Below are positions 1 to 6,109 of a stretch of DNA of 8,681 nt, one piece after another; the first letter of the stretch is position 1, and each line of letters starts with the position of its first letter. Under the pieces are notes generated by a model that searched no databases, was not told where the DNA came from, and worked only from the letters and a program-made list of their open reading frames with translations. The stretch spans positions 1 through 8,681 of the forward strand of contig JBFWVD010000146.1 in NCBI GenBank assembly GCA_050246915.1. The letters are read 5' to 3'. Made by a program: the position numbers and the translations under genes. This DNA comes from JBFWVD01 sp050246915. GTDB lineage: Bacteria; Actinomycetota; Acidimicrobiia; Acidimicrobiales; Ilumatobacteraceae.

Positions 1-286
1 AAGTGTCGAACTCCGACCAAGAGTGCCGAACACCTGGCTGCGCAGCCAGGTGTAGCACGCCATCACAGGTAGTGAGCAGACCCGGCAGATCCAGTTTCAG
101 AAGATTGCCCTCAACAAGACTGAAGCGGTCAAATGCACTAAGGAATGCAATGTTTGCCTCCTTGATTTCCCGAGAATAGTAGGGAGTGAAGCAATCGATA
201 CCTAGGACTTGCATACCCGCATCGAGCGCCATTGCAGCCGTTGTACTACCGACGAATCCGGCCACACCAGTTATGACAATTCTCAC
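1..286 (-). CDS. NAD-dependent sugar epimerase/dehydratase, N-terminal part (cut by window edge)
   Basis: This is the first 95 codons of an extended short-chain dehydrogenase that acts on nucleotide sugars in the cytoplasm. The protein begins VRIVITG. It has the Rossmann glycine motif TGVAGFVG (G7, G10, G13) and an acidic residue, D31, where the family binds the NAD ribose. The family signature HLAAQPGVR lies at 79-87. The 'D-x-F-x-x-Y-Y' stretch after strand 2 and the R-H-S-W that follows the signature resemble UDP-glucuronate 4-epimerase-like and related actinobacterial epimerases. The catalytic Tyr-x3-Lys lies outside the window, so the substrate cannot be read. I chose the GTG at 286 because GGTGG lies 8 bases before it and it gives the usual 'MRIVITG' start; a GTG at 298 is the alternative. 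It follows the transferase gene by about 41 bases on the same strand, so the two are probably cotranscribed. The third codon position is less GC-rich than in the genes to the right. Confidence 0.88.
   Translation of the reverse strand, partial: MRIVITGVAGFVGSTTAAMALDAGMQVLGIDCFTPYYSREIKEANIAFLSAFDRFSLVEGNLLKLDLPGLLTTCDGVLHLAAQPGVRHSWSEFDT
30..53. repeat. 24-bp perfect palindrome inside the epimerase gene
   Basis: The arm ACACCTGGCTGC (30-41) is followed with no spacer by its exact reverse complement (42-53). The flanking pair 29/54 does not match. It lies in the codons for the conserved HLAAQPGV motif, so protein constraint accounts for part of it, but the exact symmetry depends on codon choice. 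Any role (cruciform, binding site, RNA fold) is speculation. Confidence 0.9.
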
Positions 287-327
287 AGTTACTGCCACCG
301 AATCACTAGAATAATGGTCATCGACAA

Positions 328-1326
328 CTAGCCGGGTCCGTCGCTCACCCGACAGTCTCGGGTGTGCTGAACACGATACGGCAGGCTCATATACGCGAGA
401 CACAGTAGCCCGCTGAGTAGGAGGGATACCGATGCAACAGCCCAGCCGTGTCCGATCGTAGACACCCCTAGCGCAGCCACGGAGGCGGCGAACGCCATCG
501 CTGTCAAAGCTACGACAGTGTGAGGGATACCGAGGTCCACCAGACGTTGGTAAGCGTGCTCCCTGTGTGCCAACCACCACCGATCGTGCCGACCGATTCG
601 GCGAGCGAGCGTCACGCCGGTATCGGCAAAGCCAACGCCAAAGATCGACACCACAGCGAACAGTGACGCACCGGAGGCGTGCGCTCCGAGACCGGAGAGC
701 GCGAGCCACGCCCCGAGGAAATAGCTCCCTGCATCGCCAAGGAATGCACGTGGCTGGACGGCATTGTAAGGCATAAAGCCGACCGCGCCGCCACAAACAG
801 CAGCTCCCCATACCCGAACATCGCCGTGTCCCACGGCATTACCGATTGCTATAAGAGCGAGACCCCCAATGGCCGCCTGCCCCGCAGCAATGCCGTTTAT
901 ACCGTCCATAAAATTGAACGCATTTATTGTCCAAACGACTCCGACTACGCCGATAATATTGGCTAATGACATCCACATGGACGCGCTTATGATTGGTACA
1001 ACGGCAACTGCGACAGCGGTCTGAACTATAAGCCGGGTCACAAACGGTACGCCCCTCGCATCATCAGCTAGTCCGAGGGCAGAGATCAACACAGCGCCTA
1101 TGAGGACGGCGGTTGTACGGGCGGTTGCTTCTGTTGCCACTAGCGTCGTCCCTGCTACCGCTAAAGTCACGCCTATGCCTGCCCCGCGTGTAATCGTGGC
1201 GGCATGAGAAGAACGCTCGTTCGGTACGTCCTGTACGTGGGCCCACCGAAGTACTTTAATGGCAAGGGGCGTCACCAAGACCGCAACACCGGCGGAGCCC
1301 AACAGCGCCACGAGCCAATCGCTCAT
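328..1326 (-). CDS. WecA/WbpL-type polyprenyl-phosphate sugar-1-phosphate transferase (MraY family)
   Basis: This is an integral membrane enzyme of 332 residues that should transfer a HexNAc-1-phosphate from a UDP-sugar to undecaprenyl phosphate, the first committed step of O-antigen or capsule repeat assembly. Family motifs appear in order: VPNERSSH (35-41) with a following R-G-A-G, the LADD pair (D88, D89), NAFNFMDGINGIA (135-147, with N138 and D141), FLGDAGSYFLG (195-205, D198) and the cytoplasmic HREHAYQRL loop (254-262) typical of WecA/WbpL rather than MraY proper. About ten hydrophobic segments fill the rest, and the length is normal. An upstream GTG (1392) would add 22 non-homologous residues. 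I prefer the ATG at 1326, which gives the family-like start MSDWL but has no visible Shine-Dalgarno; it overlaps the stop of a small ORF as ATGA. The epimerase gene follows closely. Codon use includes many A/T-ending codons, unlike genes beyond 2 kb. WbpL-like versus WecA-like substrate is not decidable here. Confidence 0.92.
   Translation of the reverse strand: MSDWLVALLGSAGVAVLVTPLAIKVLRWAHVQDVPNERSSHAATITRGAGIGVTLAVAGTTLVATEATARTTAVLIGAVLISALGLADDARGVPFVTRLIVQTAVAVAVVPIISASMWMSLANIIGVVGVVWTINAFNFMDGINGIAAGQAAIGGLALIAIGNAVGHGDVRVWGAAVCGGAVGFMPYNAVQPRAFLGDAGSYFLGAWLALSGLGAHASGASLFAVVSIFGVGFADTGVTLARRIGRHDRWWLAHREHAYQRLVDLGIPHTVVALTAMAFAASVAALGVSTIGHGWAVASVSLLLSGLLCLAYMSLPYRVQHTRDCRVSDGPG
346..364. 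repeat. Hairpin at the 3' end of the transferase gene
   Basis: CACCCGA (346-352) and TCGGGTG (358-364) are exact reverse complements with a 5-base loop. The hairpin sits in the last codons of the transferase gene, about 60 bases before the epimerase start. No T-run follows it on either strand. It may influence mRNA processing or stability between the two genes; as a terminator it would cut off the epimerase, so I do not call it one. Confidence 0.5.
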
Positions 1327-1421
1327 TTGGTGCGCAGAGCCGACAGGACGTCTTTGGAGATCATCGGGTCGTGCGCGGCCTCGAATGAGCACGACATGAT
1401 TGCGAGGGTAGCATAAGTCAT
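1323..1421 (-). CDS. Possible small ORF (32 residues) coupled to the transferase gene
   Basis: On the minus strand an ATG at 1421 opens a 32-residue frame. It begins MTYATLAIMSCSF and ends SALRTK, and its TGA (1325-1323) overlaps the transferase ATG (1326-1324) as ATGA. An AGGG lies 8 bases before the ATG (1430-1433), a weak ribosome binding site. The frame stays open upstream to a stop near 1497, so this could also be the tail of a decayed longer gene. I do not recognise the peptide. Its main support is positional: the transferase ATG has no ribosome binding site of its own, and reinitiation after this ORF would explain its translation. Short ORFs arise by chance in GC-rich DNA, so confidence is low. 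Confidence 0.3.
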   Translation of the reverse strand: MTYATLAIMSCSFEAAHDPMISKDVLSALRTK

Positions 1422-2004
1422 GCAGGCGGCCCTAGCGAGCGCAGTCAGCGGTGAGGCGGTCGGCCCTCGGTGGGCCACATGGCAGTGGGCGAGCAGTCAT
1501 ACGAGGCCGCTCCGATTTATGCCTCGCTCGGGCTCGAGGGCGGTGGTAGTACTCCAAATTTAGGGCTGGGCTTCTGTAGCGTATGGGCGATAGCCGGTCA
1601 ACACGCAGTCACACGACAGAGCGACTCGAAACTCCTCCGGTCACACAGCCTCCACAACTGTCGTAAAGAACGCGCGAGGTCGAGACACAGCCGACACGTT
1701 CCGAACCGCCCAAGGGCCAGTCCGTTTGCTAGGGGCAGCCGAGTGCGCGAGTGGGTCGGCTGCTTGTCGCGCCTGATGTACTACCGCGATTTCGAGCGCC
1801 GCTGCTCGGCCACGCGCAGGGAGTGGTGTGCCTCCGATCGGGCGGTTGGCATACTGCAACGCGGGACAGGACAGATGCCGAGCGGGCGCGGCGTCCGCAG
1901 GATCAAGGTCCGGATCTTTCAATGCGTTGCTACGGGAAAGTGCATGCCGGAGCCCCGACTAGACCGAAGCCTCCGTCCACCATGCCGAGTAGCGTCGGGA
2001 TAGC
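1422..2004. other. Gene-poor divergent intergenic stretch
   Basis: Roughly 580 bases separate the minus-strand sugar genes from the plus-strand DUF4012 gene. Several frames are open for 60-180 codons, but their translations are rich in Arg, Ser, Pro and Cys with no hydrophobic or motif pattern, and third positions are not GC-enriched. I read them as chance ORFs. The stretch should hold promoters for both directions. The only candidate I can point to is weak: TTGACC, 17 bases, TACAGA on the minus strand (1601 down to 1573). No tRNA, inverted-repeat pair or transposase remnant was recognised. Confidence 0.6.
1573..1601 (-). promoter_or_regulatory. Weak candidate promoter for the minus-strand sugar genes
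   Basis: On the minus strand TTGACC (1601-1596) is separated by exactly 17 bases from TACAGA (1578-1573). The -35 matches the sigma70 consensus at five of six positions; the -10 has T, A and A in place but lacks the final T usual in actinobacteria. It would place transcription start near 1566, well ahead of the transferase. Confidence 0.2.
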
Positions 2005-4269
2005 GTGAACGGTCGGAGGATCCGGATCTGGGGCCGCCAGGCTCCGCTGGTGCTGGCTGTTGCCGTCGCTGCTGGCGTCGGCGTGGCGGCGGCCGGCTGC
2101 TCGCCAACCGGGCAGCGTGGGCTCGATGAGCTTCTTGTGTTCCTGGCCGGAGGCGCAGTCGTCTGGGCCGCGGCCAGCGCGCCTTGGTGGGCGGGTGTGC
2201 TCGTGACAGCGATCGGTGCGTCGCTGGCGGCGGGATGGTGGACCTTGGCCTTGGGGGTCGCAGCTGCGGTCGGCGGTCTTGCGATCGGAATCATGCGGCG
2301 CGCGCTGCCCTGGTCTCGGGCACTCGTGGCGGCTGCGGCGCTGCAGGTGCTGGCCAGACTTGGCTCGGTCGGATTCTTCGGATTCACCTCGTTGATCGCG
2401 ATAGCTTGCACCGTCGCCGTCGCGGTGCTCGGCATCGTTCGCCGCCCGCGAGCAGAGCGGCGGGTGATGTGGATCGTCGTGACGGGCGTCGGTGGATTCG
2501 TGCTCCTTGCATCGGCGGGCTTCGGCTTCGGGGCGTTGCACGCTCGGTCCGACCTTGAGTCGGGAAACCGCAGCGCCAAAGAAGGTCTCGATCTGATCGG
2601 TGAAGGTCGGTTCGCCGAAGCACAGGTATCGCTCGATCGCGCCCGGTTCTACTTCGAGCGAGCCGACAGTGCCCTGGGGCGCCCGTGGACACAGCTCGGC
2701 AGGGTCGTGCCCGTCGTCGCACAGCACCGTGCAGCAGCCGGCGATCTGGTCGACGAGGCGTCGCGACTCACTGATGTCGCCGCGCGGGCGCTGAGCCAGA
2801 TCGACGTCGACTCGCTCCGTCTGTCAGCTGGGCGCATCGATCTGGGCGCGGTCGGCCGACTCGAGGCGCCGCTTGAAGAGTTGAACTCAGCTGTGCGCGC
2901 ACTGTCCCAGGCCATTGCCGACAACCAGAGCCCTTGGTTGGTGCAACCACTTCGCGACCGACTCAGCGAGCTGCAGGACGACATCGACCGGCAGCAGGAA
3001 CGAGGTGACGACGCTCTCGCCGCAGTGCGCCGGGCGCCGGCGATGCTGGGTGCGGACGGAGCCCGCGTGTACTTCATCGCTTTCACGACGCCGGCGGAGG
3101 CACGCGGGCTCGGAGGCTTCATGGGGAACTGGGCCGAGGTCACCGTCGACCAGGGCGCCATCTCGCTCACCGGGTTCGGTCGCACCACCGATCTCAACCG
3201 GGGGGGCAATGTCGGGAACAAGACCCTCAGCGGACCCGACGATCTCCTCGCAAACTACGGCGAATTCTTGCTCGACGATTCCGAGACCCGGATTGTCGGC
3301 CCCGAGGCGTGGTCCAACATCACCGCCTCCCCCGATTTCCCCGCGGTCGCCCAGGTGATCGCGGAGCTGTACCCGCAGAGCGGCGGACAGCAGCTCGATG
3401 GCGTCTTCGCGATGGACATCGAGACCATCTCGCGGCTCATTGAGATCACTGGGCCCGTAAACGTGCCCGAGATCGGCCGTCAGCTCGACGCGCAGTCGGT
3501 CATCCCCTACCTCATGCGCGAGCAGTACCTGTTGCCGATCGACGAGGCACGTGTCGACGCCCTCGAGACCGTGGCACGTGAGACGGTCACCCGGTTGCTG
3601 ACGACCACACTTCCTGCACCTCCCGATCTGGCGGATCTGCTCAGCCCGATGGCACGGCAGGGTCGCCTCGTCGGTTGGGCAGCTCGACCCGAGGAGGAGG
3701 ACGTCCTCCAGCGGATCAACATGTCCGGCGCGCTCCCCGAGCTCGAGAGCGACGGGCTGGCCATCACGTTCAACAACGCCAACGGCAGCAAGATCGACGA
3801 TCTGCTCGACGCCCGGGCCGACTACTCGGTGCAACCCGACGAGACCACCGGTGAGGCGACCGCCACGCTGACACTGACGCTGACCAACAACGCGCCGGCC
3901 AGCGGCCTGCCCGACGTGATCATCGGCAACCTGGTCGACCTGCCGAAGGGGACGAACTCGACGTACCTGTCCGTCTACACGCCGCTCGACTTCACCAATG
4001 CGACGGTCGACGGCGAGTCGTACCCCTTCTCCGTGAACGAGGACAATGGCTACCTCGTGCTCAGCGCCTTCGTCGACATCCCACCGAAGTCGACGATGGT
4101 GGTGGAGCTGTCACTCGTGGGAGGACTCGACCTGAGCGACGGCTACTCACTCGTGCTGCGCACGCCACCCACGGCCCGGCCCTTCCGAACGACGGTGACC
4201 GTCGATGGGACACGGTTGGCGGAGACCGACGTAACGCCAGGCGTCAGCCGCTACCGACCTGCGCTCTGA
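2005..4269 (+). CDS. DUF4012 domain-containing envelope protein
   Basis: This is a 754-residue membrane protein of unknown biochemical role. The N-terminal 180 residues hold about six hydrophobic segments (roughly 13-32, 42-57, 61-98, 105-118, 123-145 and 155-176). A helical, partly coiled region follows (182-345), including a TPR-like helix pair around EGRFAEAQVSLDRARFYF. The recognisable DUF4012 core starts at VYFIAFTTPAEARGLGGFMG (355-374) and includes the conserved D-F-P-x-V-A-x-x-I-A-E-L-Y block (444-456) and the D-G-V-F-A-M-D region (465-471). The C-terminal part (about 600-754) looks like beta-rich extracytoplasmic domains. The GTG at 2005 is the first possible start, because an in-frame stop lies at 1990-1992; GGGA 4 bases before it is a weak ribosome binding site. 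DUF4012 genes often occur among polysaccharide genes in Actinobacteria, which fits here, but the function is not established. The stop converges on the next gene with 20 bases between. Confidence 0.88.
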   Translation: MNGRRIRIWGRQAPLVLAVAVAAGVGVAAAGCSPTGQRGLDELLVFLAGGAVVWAAASAPWWAGVLVTAIGASLAAGWWTLALGVAAAVGGLAIGIMRRALPWSRALVAAAALQVLARLGSVGFFGFTSLIAIACTVAVAVLGIVRRPRAERRVMWIVVTGVGGFVLLASAGFGFGALHARSDLESGNRSAKEGLDLIGEGRFAEAQVSLDRARFYFERADSALGRPWTQLGRVVPVVAQHRAAAGDLVDEASRLTDVAARALSQIDVDSLRLSAGRIDLGAVGRLEAPLEELNSAVRALSQAIADNQSPWLVQPLRDRLSELQDDIDRQQERGDDALAAVRRAPAMLGADGARVYFIAFTTPAEARGLGGFMGNWAEVTVDQGAISLTGFGRTTDLNRGGNVGNKTLSGPDDLLANYGEFLLDDSETRIVGPEAWSNITASPDFPAVAQVIAELYPQSGGQQLDGVFAMDIETISRLIEITGPVNVPEIGRQLDAQSVIPYLMREQYLLPIDEARVDALETVARETVTRLLTTTLPAPPDLADLLSPMARQGRLVGWAARPEEEDVLQRINMSGALPELESDGLAITFNNANGSKIDDLLDARADYSVQPDETTGEATATLTLTLTNNAPASGLPDVIIGNLVDLPKGTNSTYLSVYTPLDFTNATVDGESYPFSVNEDNGYLVLSAFVDIPPKSTMVVELSLVGGLDLSDGYSLVLRTPPTARPFRTTVTVDGTRLAETDVTPGVSRYRPAL

Positions 4270-4273
4270 GCGC
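4261..4273. terminator. Weak hairpin at the convergent gene ends
   Basis: GCGCT (4261-4265) and AGCGC (4269-4273) pair around a 3-base loop, across the DUF4012 stop codon. The stem is short and has no T-run. It is the only structure between the two converging genes, so it may act as a poor bidirectional terminator, or the transcripts may simply overlap. Confidence 0.2.
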
Positions 4274-4289
4274 CTGCGAGATGAGAGAG

Positions 4290-4901
4290 TCAGGCGGCGG
4301 CGCGACGACCGCGGCGACGGATGACCGTCACGCCGCCCAGGCCAGCAGCCGCTGCGCCGGCGACCAGCACCGTCTGCTGCATGCGGATCGACGACGCATC
4401 GTCGGACGACGAGTCGCTGACGAGCGGGATGCCGATGCCCGAGCCGATGTCGGTGATGCCGTTCGCACGCGCCGACATGCCCGTCGAGAGGTCATCGAAC
4501 GAGGCGATCAACGTCTCGTCCACCTCGCCGGCGCGGTGGTACTTGTGCTTGCTCCGCACCGTGATGCGAGTGAACGCCGACTTGCCGCAAGCGGTGGCCT
4601 GGATGTTGTAGACCCCCGCCTTGTTGAGCTTGACCCGAGCCCAAGCTTTGCCCTCGCTGTCGGTGCGCGTGGTCTTCGTGAACCGCTGCGGGCCGGTGAA
4701 CTTGATGGTCATCCGGCCCCACGGGCAGAACTTCGAGGCGAAGACGTTCGTCGACTCTCCGGCCTTGATGGGCGCCGGCCAGACCGCAACCATCGGCTTC
4801 TGGACCGGGTAGTGGCCACCGCCGTGCGCGAGGGCGGTCGAGGGTGCGGCGAGAGCGACAGCTGCTGCGGCAACTGCTCCGACTGCGAACTTCCTCATCA
4901 T
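4290..4901 (-). CDS. Secreted, C-terminally anchored protein of unknown function
   Basis: This is a 203-residue exported protein I do not recognise. The start MMRKFAVGAV leads a classic Sec signal peptide ending STALA, with cleavage expected after A25. A mature region of about 90 residues (36-115) looks like an Ig-like beta-sandwich: alternating strands, AGES and K-A-G-V-Y turns, and two cysteines (C59, C105) that could form a disulphide. A Ser/Asp-rich linker (161-171) precedes a hydrophobic stretch (177-194) and a basic tail RRRGRR. That tail resembles a sortase-substrate end, but there is no LPxTG-like motif, so it probably stays as a membrane anchor. I chose the ATG at 4901 over the one at 4943: AGGAAGG lies 6 bases before it, it places the signal peptide at the N-terminus, and the likely -10 element (4945-4950) lies upstream of it but overlaps nothing of this shorter form. 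Codon use matches the neighbouring high-GC genes. Confidence 0.78.
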   Translation of the reverse strand: MMRKFAVGAVAAAAVALAAPSTALAHGGGHYPVQKPMVAVWPAPIKAGESTNVFASKFCPWGRMTIKFTGPQRFTKTTRTDSEGKAWARVKLNKAGVYNIQATACGKSAFTRITVRSKHKYHRAGEVDETLIASFDDLSTGMSARANGITDIGSGIGIPLVSDSSSDDASSIRMQQTVLVAGAAAAGLGGVTVIRRRGRRAAA

Positions 4902-4944
4902 CTTCCGCCTTCCTCTCTCACGGTCCCGCACCGGATTGCGCAAA

Positions 4945-4953
4945 ACAATAACA
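4945..4953 (-). promoter_or_regulatory. Extended -10 element for the secreted-protein gene
   Basis: Read on the minus strand the sequence is TGT-TATTGT: a TG-N extended -10 followed by a hexamer matching TATAAT at four of six positions, including the T-A start and final T. It predicts a transcription start near 4938 and a leader of about 37 bases before the ATG at 4901. No good -35 is visible, which is normal for extended -10 promoters. Confidence 0.4.
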
Positions 4954-4965
4954 TCTCTTGACTTC

Positions 4966-4995
4966 TCGTGCTAGGGCCTTCCAGCACTGGCACGA
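4966..4995. repeat. Nested inverted repeat
   Basis: TCGTGC (4966-4971) pairs exactly with GCACGA (4990-4995). As an alternative, GTGCT (4968-4972) pairs with AGCAC (4983-4987) and extends across a one-base bulge by GG/CC. The two folds are mutually exclusive. The repeat lies upstream of the extended -10 of the secreted-protein gene, where an operator could sit. Confidence 0.45.
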
Positions 4996-5028
4996 TGGGG
5001 TGAACGCGCTGTTGGACCATGAATGTTC

Positions 5029-5040
5029 TGGGGATCCCCA
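5029..5040. repeat. 12-bp perfect palindrome TGGGGATCCCCA
   Basis: The sequence TGGGGATCCCCA is identical to its reverse complement. It lies in the divergent intergenic region about 130 bases from the secreted-protein start and 220 from the phosphatase start. It could be a dimeric regulator site; nothing in the sequence names the regulator. Confidence 0.5.
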
Positions 5041-5066
5041 CTCATGTTGAGCAGGTGCGATGCCTC

Positions 5067-5082
5067 GCAGACCCCGGTCTGC
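5067..5082. repeat. 7-bp inverted repeat GCAGACC/GGTCTGC
   Basis: GCAGACC (5067-5073) and GGTCTGC (5076-5082) are exact reverse complements with a 2-base centre. As RNA it would fold as a 6-bp stem with a four-base loop. Lying 26 bases after the 12-bp palindrome, it adds to the cluster of symmetric elements here. Confidence 0.45.
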
Positions 5083-5237
5083 TGCGCGCCCCGTATCTCT
5101 CCACCGGTTCGGGTGCTCTTCGCTTGATCACTGTGCATTTCGAACGATTGCCGCCGGAGGCTGATTTCGTTTCGCCTTCGCGACCACGCAGCGCGACCGT
5201 CAATTCATCGGCCACGGGGAACGGGACTTGAACGCGA

Positions 5238-5255
5238 TCACCTCGCCTAGGGTGA
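5238..5255 (+). promoter_or_regulatory. TAGGGT -10 / AGGG RBS and inverted-repeat motif before the phosphatase
   Basis: The 18-base element is TCACC-N6-AGGGTGA, with 5-bp outer arms TCACC/GGTGA. It contains TAGGGT (5248-5253), which fits the actinobacterial TANNNT -10. That would put transcription start on the A of the ATG at 5260, giving a leaderless message. The AGGG at 5249-5252, 7 bases before the ATG, could instead be the ribosome binding site. The same spaced motif occurs at 6110-6127. Confidence 0.35.
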
Positions 5256-5259
5256 GCGC

Positions 5260-5865
5260 ATGCCGTCCGTGGGTGATGGGGTCGCTGGCCGGCCGTTGCG
5301 CATCCTGGTCGTCTGCACGGCGAACATCTGCCGGTCGCCGGTGGTGGCGATGTCGCTCGCCAGGGCCCTCGCCACTCGCGGCCACGACGTGATCGTCGGC
5401 TCTGCAGGCACCCACGGAGGGCTGCTCGAGGTTCCCGGCGACACCCTCCGTGCGGCTGCCGACGTGGGCCTGGAACTGACCGAGCATCGGTCCCGGGCGT
5501 TGACCCGACAGATGATCGCGGACGACGGTGCCGACCTGATCGTCACCATGACGCGCGAACAGCTTCGGGCCGTGGTCGGGCTCGATCCGGGAGCGTGGAA
5601 GCGTACCTTCACGTTGAAAGAGCTCGCCCGGCGAGGGCTGGACGCCGTGGGCGAGCCGGACTTCGCGAAGTGGGTTGCTGCCACCGCAGCTGGCCGCAAG
5701 CCGTCGGACATGATGGCGCCGTCGGAGGCCGACGACCTTGCCGACCCGTACGGCTGTCCGTTCGCCGAGCATCGACACATGGTCGCCGCTGTGGAGATGC
5801 TGACACGGCAGATCGCGCAGACGGTTCCAGTCACCCAGCCAGGGACATCGGCAGCAGCCAATTGA
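5260..5865 (+). CDS. Low-molecular-weight protein tyrosine phosphatase (Wzb/Ptp-like)
   Basis: This is a 201-residue cytoplasmic phosphatase that should hydrolyse phosphotyrosine (or arginine phosphate in some family members). The P-loop is at the N-terminus as expected, CTANICRS (19-26), with nucleophile C19, phosphate-binding R25 and N22. The general-acid motif D-P-Y is at 162-164 (D162), followed by a helical C-terminus. The protein is longer than the usual 140-165 residues, because of extra sequence between the core strands (about 108-158) and a tail after 185. In exopolysaccharide loci this family opposes a tyrosine kinase of the Wzc/BY type; no such kinase is in this window. The ATG at 5260 is supported by AGGG 7 bases upstream, or by a leaderless start, and puts the P-loop at the proper distance from the N-terminus. 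A dehydratase gene follows on the same strand after about 300 bases and a hairpin. Confidence 0.9.
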   Translation: MPSVGDGVAGRPLRILVVCTANICRSPVVAMSLARALATRGHDVIVGSAGTHGGLLEVPGDTLRAAADVGLELTEHRSRALTRQMIADDGADLIVTMTREQLRAVVGLDPGAWKRTFTLKELARRGLDAVGEPDFAKWVAATAAGRKPSDMMAPSEADDLADPYGCPFAEHRHMVAAVEMLTRQIAQTVPVTQPGTSAAAN

Positions 5866-5892
5866 AGTGTTCGCGCCGCAGCCGTCACCGAT

Positions 5893-5909
5893 CCTCGGCG
5901 AGGCCGAGG
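5893..5909 (+). terminator. GC-rich hairpin after the phosphatase gene
   Basis: CCTCGGC (5893-5899) and GCCGAGG (5903-5909) form a perfect 7-bp stem with a 3-base loop, 28 bases after the phosphatase stop. No T-run follows. Actinobacteria often use such U-less hairpins, so it is a reasonable terminator or attenuator. Confidence 0.5.
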
Positions 5910-6109
5910 GTTCCCCGACTTTCTGTACGACGGCTTCGGGTTCGCGATGGGGTACCGGCGGCCGCCCCCCCCGTGAGCAGGCGCTCGTCTCGGGCCGCGG
6001 TTCGGATCTCGATCCTTCGCGCTCTTTTCCGAGTGCGCAGTACGTTGGAATCGATGTGCCGGACACAATGCAAATGAACGCCGGATGAAGTCGCATGGAA
6101 GCAGAAGAA

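Larger units (their letters stand above)
4902..5259. other. Divergent intergenic region rich in inverted repeats
   Basis: About 360 bases separate the secreted-protein gene and the phosphatase. A 70-codon plus-strand frame (5019-5231) exists, but its third positions are only about half G/C and it resembles no protein I know, so I leave it out. The stretch contains a bulged hairpin (4966-4995), a 12-bp perfect palindrome (5029-5040), a 7-bp inverted repeat (5067-5082) and, next to the phosphatase start, a TAGGGT element. Confidence 0.6.

Noticed and set aside
1470..2003. 177-codon plus-strand frame in the gene-poor stretch
   Set aside because: Composition is rich in Arg, Ser and Cys with no motifs; long chance ORFs are expected in GC-rich DNA.
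1751..2008. Plus-strand 85-codon frame ending GTGA over the DUF4012 start
   Set aside because: The overlap is suggestive of coupling, but codon positions show no GC3 bias and the protein is featureless; the stop overlap is likely chance.
2887..3834. 315-codon minus-strand frame opposite the DUF4012 gene
   Set aside because: It is an antisense shadow of conserved DUF4012 sequence and has no motif of its own.
5019..5231. Plus-strand 70-codon frame between the divergent genes
   Set aside because: Third positions are only about half G/C, it contains both inverted repeats, has no ribosome binding site and resembles no known family.
5965..5972. Run of eight C as a possible phase-variation tract
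   Set aside because: It lies in non-coding DNA, not within a supported gene or between promoter elements, and GC-rich genomes contain such runs by chance.
5867..6088. Plus-strand 73-codon frame starting one base after the phosphatase stop and overlapping the dehydratase ATG at 6085
   Set aside because: The junctions look operon-like, but the frame runs through a 7-bp GC hairpin and a run of eight C, gives no recognisable protein, and the dehydratase probably starts at 6169 instead.
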